Below, piece after piece: positions 8,724 to 15,261 of a stretch of DNA of 19,943 nt. Origin of the DNA: Chloroflexota bacterium (GTDB lineage: Bacteria; Chloroflexota; Anaerolineae; J102); assembly GCA_013152695.1 (NCBI GenBank), contig JAADFV010000010.1, forward strand, positions 9,262-29,204, in the 5' to 3' direction. The position numbers were made by a program, and so were the translations under genes. Position 1 is the first letter of the stretch. Each line of letters starts with the position of its first letter. The notes under the pieces are model-generated. The model saw only the letters and a list, made by a program, of their open reading frames with translations, searched no databases and had not been told where the DNA came from.

Positions 8724-9726
8724 ATGAAAGCACAGATTCTTGTTTCTCCAGCCAGTATCGACCAACATCCTCTCCAATTAAGCGAGCGTCCGGTTCCGGA
8801 ACCGGGGCCGGGACAGATTCGCTTGCGTATATCCGCCTGTGGCGTGTGTCACACTGATCTTCATGAAGTGGAAGGCGATATCGAATTGCCTCGACTGCCA
8901 ATAACACCAGGTCATCAAGTCGTGGGGATAGTGGATAAGGTCGGAAGCGGCGTCACTTCTTTCTCACCGGGAGAGCGAGCGGGGACGGTATGGCTTTACC
9001 GAACCTGTGGTAAGTGCAAATATTGCCGTTCCGGTCGTGAGAATCTGTGTGAAAATGCTGAATTCACCGGACCGGTTATCACGCCAACGGTGGCTATGCA
9101 GAATATATGGTGGTCGATGCTGATTTTGCCTACCACTTGCCGGTCGCTTTGTGCGACGCCGAGGTAACACCGCTCTTGTGTGGTGGTGTCATCGGCTACC
9201 GGGCGCTGAAGCTCTCGGAGGTGAAGCCGGGAGAGACTTTGGGCCTGTATGGCTTTGGTAATTCGGCGCATATTACGATTCAGGTGGCGCGGCATTTTGG
9301 GGCTGCCAGGTCTATGTGTTTACGCGCAGTGCCAGGCATCAGGAGCACGCGCGGGCATTAGGTGCAGCCTGGGTAGGTACGGCTGACGATGAGCCTCCCT
9401 CGGGCTTCGATGCCGCCATTATCTTTGCCCCGGCCGGCGAACTGGTTCCCAAAGCCCTACGCCGGCTCAACCGCGGTGGCACCATTGCTCTGGCGGGCAT
9501 CCACATGTCGCCAATTCCGGAAATGCCCTATGCCCTGCTTTATGGTGAACGTACTCTCCGCAGTGTCGCCAATAGCACGCGCCAGGATGTACTAGAATTA
9601 TTGGTGCTTGCCGCCGAAATTCCTATCCACACCGATGTCACGACATTTCCCCTTTCTCAGGCCAACGAAGTGTTACAGGCCATGAAGGAAAGCCGTTTTA
9701 ACGGAGATGCGGTACTGATTCCCTGA
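8724..9726 (+). pseudogene. Zinc-dependent alcohol dehydrogenase, broken by two frameshifts
   Basis: Three consecutive open segments in different frames together make one medium-chain alcohol dehydrogenase. Segment 1 (8724 to about 9070) has the catalytic-zinc start CGVCHTDLHEVEGD, PGHQVVG, and the four-Cys structural-zinc loop CGKCKYCRSGRENLC. Segment 2 (about 9076-9298) has GGYAEYMVV and the nucleotide-binding [11 protein letters not shown]. Segment 3 (about 9300-9726) runs from [21 protein letters not shown] to a normal end. The first shift is an exact 5-bp duplication at 9066-9075. The second is +2 within TTTTGGGG at 9295-9302, where HFGCQ or HWGCQ is expected. Removing 7 bases gives a 331-residue protein, the normal family length. 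GGGAG at 8711-8715 is a good ribosome site for the ATG at 8724 (8721 is an alternative). The rest shows little decay, so the change is recent or a sequencing error. Confidence 0.88.
9066..9075 (+). repeat. 5-bp tandem duplication causing the first frameshift
   Basis: ACCGG at 9066-9070 is followed directly by ACCGG at 9071-9075. Deleting one copy restores the reading [13 protein letters not shown], which fits the conserved F-T-G-Y-x-x-x-G-G-Y-A-E-Y of this alcohol dehydrogenase family. Confidence 0.8.
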
Positions 9727-9729
9727 GCA

Positions 9730-9778
9730 TTCTGGCCTTAGGTCCGTAACAGTTCATTTTTAGCCCACAGGGCCAGAA
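9730..9778. repeat. Inverted repeat after the alcohol dehydrogenase
   Basis: TTCTGGCC (9730-9737) and GGCCAGAA (9771-9778) are perfect 8-base arms, 33 bases apart. The first arm starts 3 bases after the stop codon. No run of T follows directly, so it is not a standard terminator. Confidence 0.5.
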
Positions 9779-9782
9779 AACA

Positions 9783-9852
9783 TTTAACGCAGAGAGGCAC
9801 AAAGATGCTAAGAGCTTTTTTCCCTTTTGTGTCTCCGCGTCTTTGCATTAAA
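9783..9852. repeat. Imperfect 70-bp inverted repeat
   Basis: Outer arms TTTAACGCA (9783-9791) and TGCATTAAA (9844-9852) pair at 8 of 9 positions. Inner arms GAGGCACAAAG and CTTTTGTGTCTC also pair, with a short T-run in the loop. The composition (AACGCAGAG..., ...TCTTTGCATTAAA) resembles widespread intergenic repeats of the form AACGCAGAGGCGCAAAGA. It may be a mobile or folded element, or act as a terminator for the gene before it. Confidence 0.55.
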
Positions 9853-9879
9853 GTCTTCTTGGTTTAGGGGTACTAATCT

Positions 9880-9943
9880 CACAAATGAATAGGATTTGTG
9901 TCACTTGTCGCCGCGGACAAAGGATGATATGATTGTTTATACT
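9880..9943 (+). promoter_or_regulatory. Candidate control region of the GNAT gene: two dyads and a -10 box
   Basis: Dyad A: CACAAAT (9880-9886), 7 bases, ATTTGTG (9894-9900). Dyad B: TTGTC (9905-9909), 6 bases, GACAA (9916-9920). TATACT at 9938-9943 is a good -10 box, 29 bases before the ATG at 9972; no clear -35 box stands 17 bases before it. Dyads this close to a -10 suggest binding of a regulator, but none is identified. Confidence 0.35.
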
Positions 9944-9971
9944 GTAACGCAACGCGTCATGGTAAAAAATT

Positions 9972-10529
9972 ATGATTGCATCACAAAAAGAAATCACCCT
10001 TCGCACGGCCACGGGCCTCGAATTACGTGCCCGACCCATCGCCCACGGTGATGAACCTCTTCTCCTGGACATTTTCAGCCATCTCAGCTCTGAAAGTCGC
10101 TATTTGCGCTTCCATGAGCCCCTCGATAATGCCTCGCCTGAGCTCATCGAGCAAGTAGCAAAGGAGATCGTCGAATCGTCTGTCAATCGCGGATTCGGTT
10201 TGTTGGCGTTTGCCGATCTCCCTGATCAAGCCAATGCTCCCATTGGTGGTGCTCGTTACGTCAAAGTGTCGGATGGTGTGGCTGAAGTGGCCATAACCAT
10301 ACGGGACGATATGCAAAAATGCGGCATCGGCCGTGCCCTGCTGCTGGAACTGGTGCGTCAGGCGCGTAAGGAAGGGATCAGCAAGCTCATCGCCGTGGTA
10401 CAGGCGCAAAATCAAGCTGTGTTACGACTTTTACGAGAGTCGCCTTATCCGATCAAGCGATCCATTCGCGGGGGTGAGCTTTTTATCGAGGCTGACATTC
10501 GTGAGAAGCAAGAAGAAGCAGAATCGTAA
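9972..10529 (+). CDS. GNAT-family N-acetyltransferase
   Basis: 185 residues. Transfers an acetyl group from acetyl-CoA to an amine; the acceptor cannot be read from the sequence. The acetyl-CoA binding motif is QKCGIGRALLLELVRQA (from Gln115, with Gly118 and Gly120), followed by GISKLIAVVQAQNQAVLRLL with Asn147 where GNATs often have Asn. The N-terminal part (LRARPIAHGDEPLLLDIFSH, SSESRYLRF) resembles the GNAT domains fused to acyl-CoA synthetase-like protein acetyltransferases (Pat type), though here it stands alone. That makes a protein-lysine acetyltransferase one possibility. The start lacks a Shine-Dalgarno sequence. It is a single-gene unit, convergent with the membrane protein gene that ends at 10576. 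Confidence 0.85.
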   Translation: MIASQKEITLRTATGLELRARPIAHGDEPLLLDIFSHLSSESRYLRFHEPLDNASPELIEQVAKEIVESSVNRGFGLLAFADLPDQANAPIGGARYVKVSDGVAEVAITIRDDMQKCGIGRALLLELVRQARKEGISKLIAVVQAQNQAVLRLLRESPYPIKRSIRGGELFIEADIREKQEEAES

Positions 10530-10575
10530 TCTTTGGAGGGGAGGGGTAGCGTTCATACACTCGTTCTGAGGATGA

Positions 10576-11199
10576 TCACTTTTCATCCTGAATAATCTTA
10601 GACAGGCCGTAATCGGTAGCATAGCTGACAAGCAAGGCGATCAGCCCTGGCCACACCAACACTGCCAGGGGGGGCAAATATCGCCAGAGGAGGGTCAACA
10701 GCATAAATTGAACGAGAAGCATGAATGTATACAGCGGCTGCCGGAAGGCCAGGACAAAAGCATTCATATACACTTTTTTTACGGTGGGTGCAGGCATGCG
10801 CTGTAAAATCGGCAGTAAATAAAAACCGATTGCCAACCAAAGAATGGCTAAATATCCCCAGAATCCGGCAAAATAACGGATTGATCCACTGAATCGTAAG
10901 GCGTAAAAGACCATGTTGAATAAGAGCAAAAACATGACCCCGCCCCAGATTCCCATGACTTTATAGGTCATGCGTAACCCTGTTTTGGCGCCTTCCCAAA
11001 AGAAATCCATACTGACCCGTTTACCGGCGACGATGCGAGATGTGATCGTAATCATGCCGGCTGCTGCCGCCGGTGCTAAGACCACAGTCAGTAACGCCAA
11101 GGAGGCGAGAATACTGATCAAAACCATGAGATAAAGCTCTTCGAAATAGAGCATCAACGCTCGCCCTAAGAAACGCCAGGGCGCAATCAGTTGATTCAT
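10576..11199 (-). CDS. Integral membrane protein, possibly DUF624/YesL-like
   Basis: 207 residues with about five to six hydrophobic segments (roughly residues 20-55, 80-102, 107-128, 150-172 and 174-195). No catalytic motif is visible. Its size, the N-terminal RALMLYFEELYLMVLISIL, and a first helix pair ending in small residues before GMITITSRIVAG recall DUF624/YesL membrane proteins, which are often near carbohydrate transport genes; I hold this only loosely. The ATG overlaps the stop of the PAP2 gene by one base (TAATG), and a strong GGAGG lies inside the end of that gene, so translation of the two is probably coupled. The function is unknown. Confidence 0.7.
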   Translation of the reverse strand: MNQLIAPWRFLGRALMLYFEELYLMVLISILASLALLTVVLAPAAAAGMITITSRIVAGKRVSMDFFWEGAKTGLRMTYKVMGIWGGVMFLLLFNMVFYALRFSGSIRYFAGFWGYLAILWLAIGFYLLPILQRMPAPTVKKVYMNAFVLAFRQPLYTFMLLVQFMLLTLLWRYLPPLAVLVWPGLIALLVSYATDYGLSKIIQDEK

Positions 11200-12131
11200 T
11201 AGTCCTCCTCCCCGCTCAAGTGTAAACGCTGGAAAACCCAGGGGCCCAGACCGGGAATGACAAAACCTACAGCAGCATAGCGTACAAAACGAAGGCTTTG
11301 GGCGAGGGTGTAAGAGCCCTGCGACAAGGGTTCGAAAAGAAGATTGAGACCAATATAAGCAGCCAATACCAGAACCAGCCCTACGACGAAGCGTGTCAGT
11401 CGTTGTCGCCAGCTACCTCCTACTTTGAAGTGGAGCTTTCGCGCATCCCAGATTAGTCCCCATAGGAAGCCGGCAAGGACACCAGTATTGAGGACACCTG
11501 ATTCTGCCGGGCGCTGGCCTTCCCAATTTGAAGGAAAGATGAGGAGAAGGAAAAGAGCCAGGATAAAAACAGCACCCACCTGAAGCCGTAGTGGCCAGGC
11601 TTTGATCCGGGCCCCCGCAGGCGGCAACCACTTGACTACCACCACCATTACCACCAGCCCCACCAGCCAACCTCCCACCACATCAGCCGGATAATGCACA
11701 CCCAAATAAAGGCGAGACCAGCCGATCAAAAAGGCAATGGTAATTGCCAGAGCTGTAAACCAACGTTTACGCACCAACCAGGCGAGGGTTCCCCACACGC
11801 CTACGGCCGGCGCTGCGTGCGTACTCACAAATCCAGGAGAAGACTCAGCCCACAACCTCACTACCGGGGGAGAAGGAGGGCGGGGTAGTTTGAATACCCA
11901 TTTGATGTATTCACCCACATAGAGGGAGCCAACCAGGCCCAGGCCAGCAAGGGTGCCCCAACGTTTGGAGATACACCAATACAGAAAGGGAAACAGCAAA
12001 AGATAAAAATACTCGCGGCCCAACCAGCTCATCATCGACATGAGCACATCGAGGCCACCTGAACGCCATCCCTGAATCCAAACCAGAAACGGCACACTGG
12101 CATCATTGAGAGTTTGGAGCCATGCTGCCAT
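11199..12131 (-). CDS. PAP2-superfamily membrane phosphatase
   Basis: 310 residues with many membrane helices. All three parts of the phosphatidic acid phosphatase signature can be found: K-x6-RP at Lys77 to Arg84-Pro85; VSTHA with His105 in place of the usual PSGHA; and SRLYLGVHYPAD with Arg140, His146 and Asp150. Family members remove phosphate from lipid phosphates such as undecaprenyl pyrophosphate or phosphatidate; which one is not clear. The C-terminal third (after about residue 170) adds four or so helices beyond the core domain, which makes the protein longer than a minimal PAP2. The ATG at 12131 lies 6 bases after GGAGG; the GTG just before it is too close. It is coupled to the downstream membrane protein. 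Confidence 0.9.
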   Translation of the reverse strand: MAAWLQTLNDASVPFLVWIQGWRSGGLDVLMSMMSWLGREYFYLLLFPFLYWCISKRWGTLAGLGLVGSLYVGEYIKWVFKLPRPPSPPVVRLWAESSPGFVSTHAAPAVGVWGTLAWLVRKRWFTALAITIAFLIGWSRLYLGVHYPADVVGGWLVGLVVMVVVVKWLPPAGARIKAWPLRLQVGAVFILALFLLLIFPSNWEGQRPAESGVLNTGVLAGFLWGLIWDARKLHFKVGGSWRQRLTRFVVGLVLVLAAYIGLNLLFEPLSQGSYTLAQSLRFVRYAAVGFVIPGLGPWVFQRLHLSGEED

Positions 12132-12227
12132 CACTCACCTCCTTATTGTGGATGTAGCAAAAAATAGACAATTCTACTGGCTCGGCCAGCACCACAAGCG
12201 AAAGGGCTATGCATCCGCCAACAAGAA

Positions 12228-13331
12228 TTAAAGCTCTTGGGTCAGGAGCGTGACGACGACACGTGCACAATCGACCAAGTCCTGCACGGCAATATGCTCA
12301 TCCTTGGTGTGGACATCAGCCATGCCTGTCGAGAGTGGCACACAAGGGATGCCAGCAGCCGTGTAAATGTTGCCATCAGTACCTCCACCACCGGCCTGAG
12401 GACAAAATTCCAGGCCCAGGCTTTGGATAGCTTTGGCAGCAGCGGCATAGGGGCGCTGATCGGGCGTGATGAGATAAGTGTGATAGGCTGGGCGCAGCTC
12501 GATATCGACGGTGGTACCATGCTCAGCAGCGGCATTTTCCAAGGCGGTGACCATCGCCCGTAACTGTGCTTCGAGCTTGGTCTCGTTGCGGCTGCGAGCT
12601 TCACCCCGTATGGTCACCAGATCGGGAACAATGTTCGTGGCCTCGCCCCCCTGAATAATGCCGATATTTGCCGTTGTTTCCTCATCGATGCGCCCCAAAG
12701 GCATGGTTGCAATGGCTTCTGCCGCCACGCGAATGGCATTGATGCCTTTTTCGGGGTTCGAGCCGGCATGGGCTTTCTTGCCATGCACAGTGGCATCGAC
12801 ATAGGTTTGCGAAGGGGCAGAATAGATGATTGTGCCGATAGGACCCCCGGCATCCAAAATGATACCCCAGTCGGCCTGTAAGCGGCTTACATCCAGCTGC
12901 TTTGCTCCTAACAAGCCCTTTTCTTCTCCCACCGAGATCACAATCTCAAGAGGAGGATGTTGCCAGTCAGGATGTTCTTGTAGCAGTCGTAAGGTTTCGA
13001 GAATCACCGCTATCCCCGATTTATCGTCCGAACCGAGGATGGTGTCACCTTCCGAATAAACAACACCATCACGTACAACGGGCTTGATACCGGTGTCGCT
13101 GCCCACGGTGTCCATGTGGCTGCTCAACAACACCGTTTCATCACCATTTCCGGGCAGGCGGGCAATGATATTCCCAGCCGTATCTTGTTCAACGGTGCAG
13201 CCAAGCTGGCGAAATAGCGATATGAGATGCTGGGCGACTGCCTCTTCATGTCCGGAAGGGCTGTCAATTTGCACAAGTTCTAAAAAAGTGTCGAGCAAGC
13301 GCTCTTCACGCACAAAATCCGCAGGTTTCAT
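12228..13331 (-). CDS. M20-family metallopeptidase, PepT-like
   Basis: 367 residues from the ATG at 13331; the adjacent GTG at 13334 is also possible, with AAGGAG 7 to 10 bases upstream. Cytoplasmic di-zinc peptidase. Visible ligands and catalytic residues: SSHMDTVG (His72, Asp74), LGSDDKSG (bridging Asp102), SVGEEKGLLG (general base Glu136, ligand Glu137), ILDAGG with a ligand Asp, and a final His in HTKDEH near the C-terminus. The inserted dimerisation domain (about residues 180-290) contains GKKAHAG and ATNIVPD, as in M20 enzymes. It resembles the PepT-like (tripeptidase T or YqjE) group more than the deacylases ArgE/DapE. The substrate is inferred only as a small peptide or acyl-amino acid. 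It has its own likely promoter at 13382-13410. Confidence 0.92.
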   Translation of the reverse strand: MKPADFVREERLLDTFLELVQIDSPSGHEEAVAQHLISLFRQLGCTVEQDTAGNIIARLPGNGDETVLLSSHMDTVGSDTGIKPVVRDGVVYSEGDTILGSDDKSGIAVILETLRLLQEHPDWQHPPLEIVISVGEEKGLLGAKQLDVSRLQADWGIILDAGGPIGTIIYSAPSQTYVDATVHGKKAHAGSNPEKGINAIRVAAEAIATMPLGRIDEETTANIGIIQGGEATNIVPDLVTIRGEARSRNETKLEAQLRAMVTALENAAAEHGTTVDIELRPAYHTYLITPDQRPYAAAAKAIQSLGLEFCPQAGGGGTDGNIYTAAGIPCVPLSTGMADVHTKDEHIAVQDLVDCARVVVTLLTQEL

Positions 13332-13381
13332 CACGAAAAAGCTCCTTAGAGATCGGATAATCGAGAATAAACAGAGTTACC

Positions 13382-13410
13382 ATGATAGTATTTGGGCTCG
13401 AGCAAGCCAA
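13382..13410 (-). promoter_or_regulatory. Likely promoter of the M20 peptidase gene
   Basis: On the minus strand: TTGGCT (13410-13405), exactly 17 bases, TATCAT (13387-13382). The -35 matches the sigma-70 consensus at 4 of 6 positions and the -10 at 5 of 6. It leaves a leader of about 45 bases before the start codon and lies wholly in the gap after the MFS gene. Confidence 0.5.
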
Positions 13411-13426
13411 TAAGCTGTACGGCTCC

Positions 13427-14740
13427 TTATCCTTGTGGCGATGGATGCTTAACACTATAGATCGTAACCAAGGCAACGACAAAACAGGCATGAGCAAGCC
13501 AGATCATCAGGGAGGGAATGCCGATAAGATCGGCCAGGGTGGCGGCAAGCATAAGGGGAATCAGACCCACCAAATAGGTGAGCATAGACTGCACCGTAAA
13601 AACGCGGCCACGCAGCTTAGCCGGGGTTAAGCTTTGAATGATCGTCTGCGCCACCGTGTTGATCGAATATAAGCCAAAACCGATACTCATCGAAACCAAA
13701 GCGACCATCGTTGTCAACGACACCATTTTTTGAGGATATACATCGAAGATGGGAATACGTAAGGTCGTGTAATCGCGACTGATGTATCCTAAGACGAGGA
13801 AACTGATGCCCACACCGATGATCAATCCTGTTTGCAGCCATCCTTGATCAATACGATTTCCCCATTTCCCTAGCACCACCATGGCCAATACCATGCCTAA
13901 GCCAGCCGGTGCGAATACGAGAACCGAATCCTCGGGCGCCAACCCTAGCACACGAGCACTCAGCCCCGGCGCCATCATCGAAACAATCATGAGTAGCGTT
14001 GCCACAAGAGCAATATGCAGCACCGACATGTAGATCTGTTGGTGGTGCACGACAAATTGCCATCCTTCTTCCACCTCCCGGCGCAGATGCTGCCAGCCGC
14101 TGCGGGCCGTGACCCCCATCACACGGCGCCCTGGATCACGAGGTAGGCGTAGAGCCAGGATGCCCGCCAGCAAATAGGAAACCCCCATGACGACAAAGGC
14201 AGCCGACAAGCCAAACAGCTTGACTAAAATCGGCGCCAGGGCGATCAAGCCCAACAACTGTGCCCCGGCAATGGTGATATTGAACAACGAATTGGCCACC
14301 AAGAGACGATCTTCTCCCACGACGAGGGGAATTTTCGCCAAGACGGCAGGATTGAAAAAAGCCCCTGCCGAAGCCCCCAAGAAAGTAATGCCATAGACCG
14401 TCCACAACAGTGTCCGATCGGACAAAGTATGCAGAAAAATGACATAGCTGATCGCCAGGCCCCCTCTGAGGATATTGGCGCCTACAATCAACCACTTTTT
14501 GGGCACGCGATCCACGACAAAGCCCGCCATGAATGAAAAAATGACAGGCGGCACACTAAAAGCAGCAATCATAAAAGCGATATGGGTACTACGGCCGGTC
14601 AATCGTTCAATGAGGACGAGTTGGATAAAATGAATGCCATTTTGCGCGGTCAATGCCAAAAGTTGCGAGACCCAGAATTCACGAAAAGCTGAGATTCGCA
14701 GTACTGAAGCAAATCCACTATCGTTCGGCGATGAACTCAT
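13427..14740 (-). CDS. Major facilitator superfamily transporter
   Basis: 437 residues with 11 to 12 hydrophobic helices and a charged central loop (about residues 205-235, RLPRDPGRRVMG... to EEGWQFVVHHQQI). The loop after helix 2 reads GFVVDRVPKKWLIVGAN, the usual MFS motif A region (G-x3-D-R-x-x-[RK][RK]). AFFNPAVLAKIPLVVGEDRL and LTPAKLRGRVFTVQSM are typical of the MFS_3 or enterobactin-exporter-like branch, so efflux is more likely than uptake; the substrate is unknown. No Shine-Dalgarno sequence precedes the ATG at 14740. Nineteen bases separate it from the DUF951 gene upstream, so the two are probably one transcript. Confidence 0.92.
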   Translation of the reverse strand: MSSSPNDSGFASVLRISAFREFWVSQLLALTAQNGIHFIQLVLIERLTGRSTHIAFMIAAFSVPPVIFSFMAGFVVDRVPKKWLIVGANILRGGLAISYVIFLHTLSDRTLLWTVYGITFLGASAGAFFNPAVLAKIPLVVGEDRLLVANSLFNITIAGAQLLGLIALAPILVKLFGLSAAFVVMGVSYLLAGILALRLPRDPGRRVMGVTARSGWQHLRREVEEGWQFVVHHQQIYMSVLHIALVATLLMIVSMMAPGLSARVLGLAPEDSVLVFAPAGLGMVLAMVVLGKWGNRIDQGWLQTGLIIGVGISFLVLGYISRDYTTLRIPIFDVYPQKMVSLTTMVALVSMSIGFGLYSINTVAQTIIQSLTPAKLRGRVFTVQSMLTYLVGLIPLMLAATLADLIGIPSLMIWLAHACFVVALVTIYSVKHPSPQG

Positions 14741-14759
14741 AAAAGAATCGTGGACCGTG

Positions 14760-14996
14760 TTAATCCACTGCTGGAGTCAGAGGAGAGCTTTCGTCTTCTT
14801 GTTTGACCTCAGGTCTAAGTACTGACTTGACGGCCTTGCGAAATTTGTCGCGGGGCAGTAACAGGCGCCGCTGACAGGTCGTGCAGACCAGACCAATATC
14901 TGCGCCCGTACGCACAACAGTCCACTCCCATCCACCGCACGGGTGCTGTTTGCGGAGGCGAACGATATCGCCGGGTTGTACATCAATGAAGGTCAT
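14760..14996 (-). CDS. DUF951 family small protein
   Basis: 78 residues. It matches the DUF951 pattern: a start with [15 protein letters not shown], then [19 protein letters not shown] and [15 protein letters not shown]. Three cysteines (20, 38 and 41) in HPCG and CTTC suggest a small metal-binding or beta-barrel fold; the function of the family is not established. About 15 acidic or polar residues extend past the core. It is the first gene of the run leading into the MFS transporter. The ATG at 14996 has no Shine-Dalgarno sequence; the upstream leader is pyrimidine-rich on the coding strand. Confidence 0.88.
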   Translation of the reverse strand: MTFIDVQPGDIVRLRKQHPCGGWEWTVVRTGADIGLVCTTCQRRLLLPRDKFRKAVKSVLRPEVKQEDESSPLTPAVD

Positions 14997-15020
14997 GGTT
15001 AGAGAATGACGAGTAATAGT

Positions 15021-15049
15021 GAGGAAGAAGAGAAAGAGGAGAGGGAGAG
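15021..15049 (+). other. 29-base pure purine tract
   Basis: Every base from 15021 to 15049 is A or G on the plus strand (begins GAGGAAGAAGAG). A second purine-rich stretch lies at 15067-15086. Both fall in the presumed 5' leader of the DUF951-MFS transcript, where they read as pyrimidine tracts. Such tracts can form triplex DNA or mark protein-binding sites; no function is shown. Confidence 0.7.
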
Positions 15050-15118
15050 TATCCGATTGGGGGCGCGAAAAAAGAAAGGAGGAGAATAACTATCTCTCCG
15101 CGCTAGCGTTCAATGTGT

Positions 15119-15135
15119 GGATTATATCGCAATCC
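15119..15135 (-). promoter_or_regulatory. DUF951-MFS promoter -10 box inside a dyad
   Basis: On the minus strand TATAAT (15126-15121) is a perfect -10 box; 17 bases upstream is CGGTCA (15149-15144), a poor -35. The -10 is framed by GGATT (15119-15123) and AATCC (15131-15135), perfect 5-base inverted arms, so a repressor bound there would block the promoter. The leader to the ATG at 14996 would be about 115 bases. Confidence 0.45.
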
Positions 15136-15156
15136 TGCAAAGATGACCGCATTGCG
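15128..15156. repeat. Inverted repeat CGCAAT / ATTGCG between divergent promoters
   Basis: CGCAAT (15128-15133) and ATTGCG (15151-15156) are perfect inverted 6-base arms, 17 bases apart, just upstream of the minus-strand -10 box. It may be an operator shared by the two divergent transcripts. Confidence 0.4.
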
Positions 15157-15165
15157 TTCTTCCAG

Positions 15166-15194
15166 TTTTGGCCTTTTTACGTAGGCGATATAAA
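15166..15194 (+). promoter_or_regulatory. Candidate promoter of the sugar ABC operon
   Basis: TATAAA (15189-15194) is preceded 17 bases upstream by TTTTGG (15166-15171), a weak -35. The 9-base string GCGATATAA (15185-15193) around this -10 occurs in exact inverted form (TTATATCGC, 15122-15130) at the minus-strand -10 box. The leader to the ATG at 15262 is about 60 bases. Confidence 0.45.
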
Positions 15195-15207
15195 CTAGGA
15201 GCTATAC

Positions 15208-15221
15208 ATGCCCTTGGGCAT
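15208..15221. promoter_or_regulatory. Candidate operator palindrome ATGCCC-TT-GGGCAT
   Basis: Perfect 6-base arms with a 2-base centre, 14 bases after the plus-strand -10 box, so at about +8 to +20 of the sugar importer transcript. The position is typical for a LacI-type repressor site, but no regulator gene is in the window. The ATG at its left end opens an in-frame extension of the binding protein that I reject as a start. Confidence 0.4.
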
Positions 15222-15261
15222 CCTGGTTTCTATTTACCCATCATTCCTTTGGGAGGAAAAA

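Noticed and set aside
9066..9302. Programmed frameshifting in the alcohol dehydrogenase
   Set aside because: Two shifts of different size with no known slippery heptamer, and a plain 5-bp duplication explains the first.
10569..10589. AGGATGA / TCATCCT inverted repeat as a bidirectional terminator
   Set aside because: Only 7 base pairs, partly inside the coding end of the membrane protein, with no T-run on either side.
15075..15090. AAGGAGG on the plus strand as a ribosome site for a small gene
   Set aside because: No start codon follows within a usable distance.
15208..15261. Upstream in-frame ATG for the sugar-binding protein
   Set aside because: The start at 15262 has a strong GGGAGG and directly begins a lipoprotein signal; the upstream ATG has no ribosome site and is part of a palindrome.
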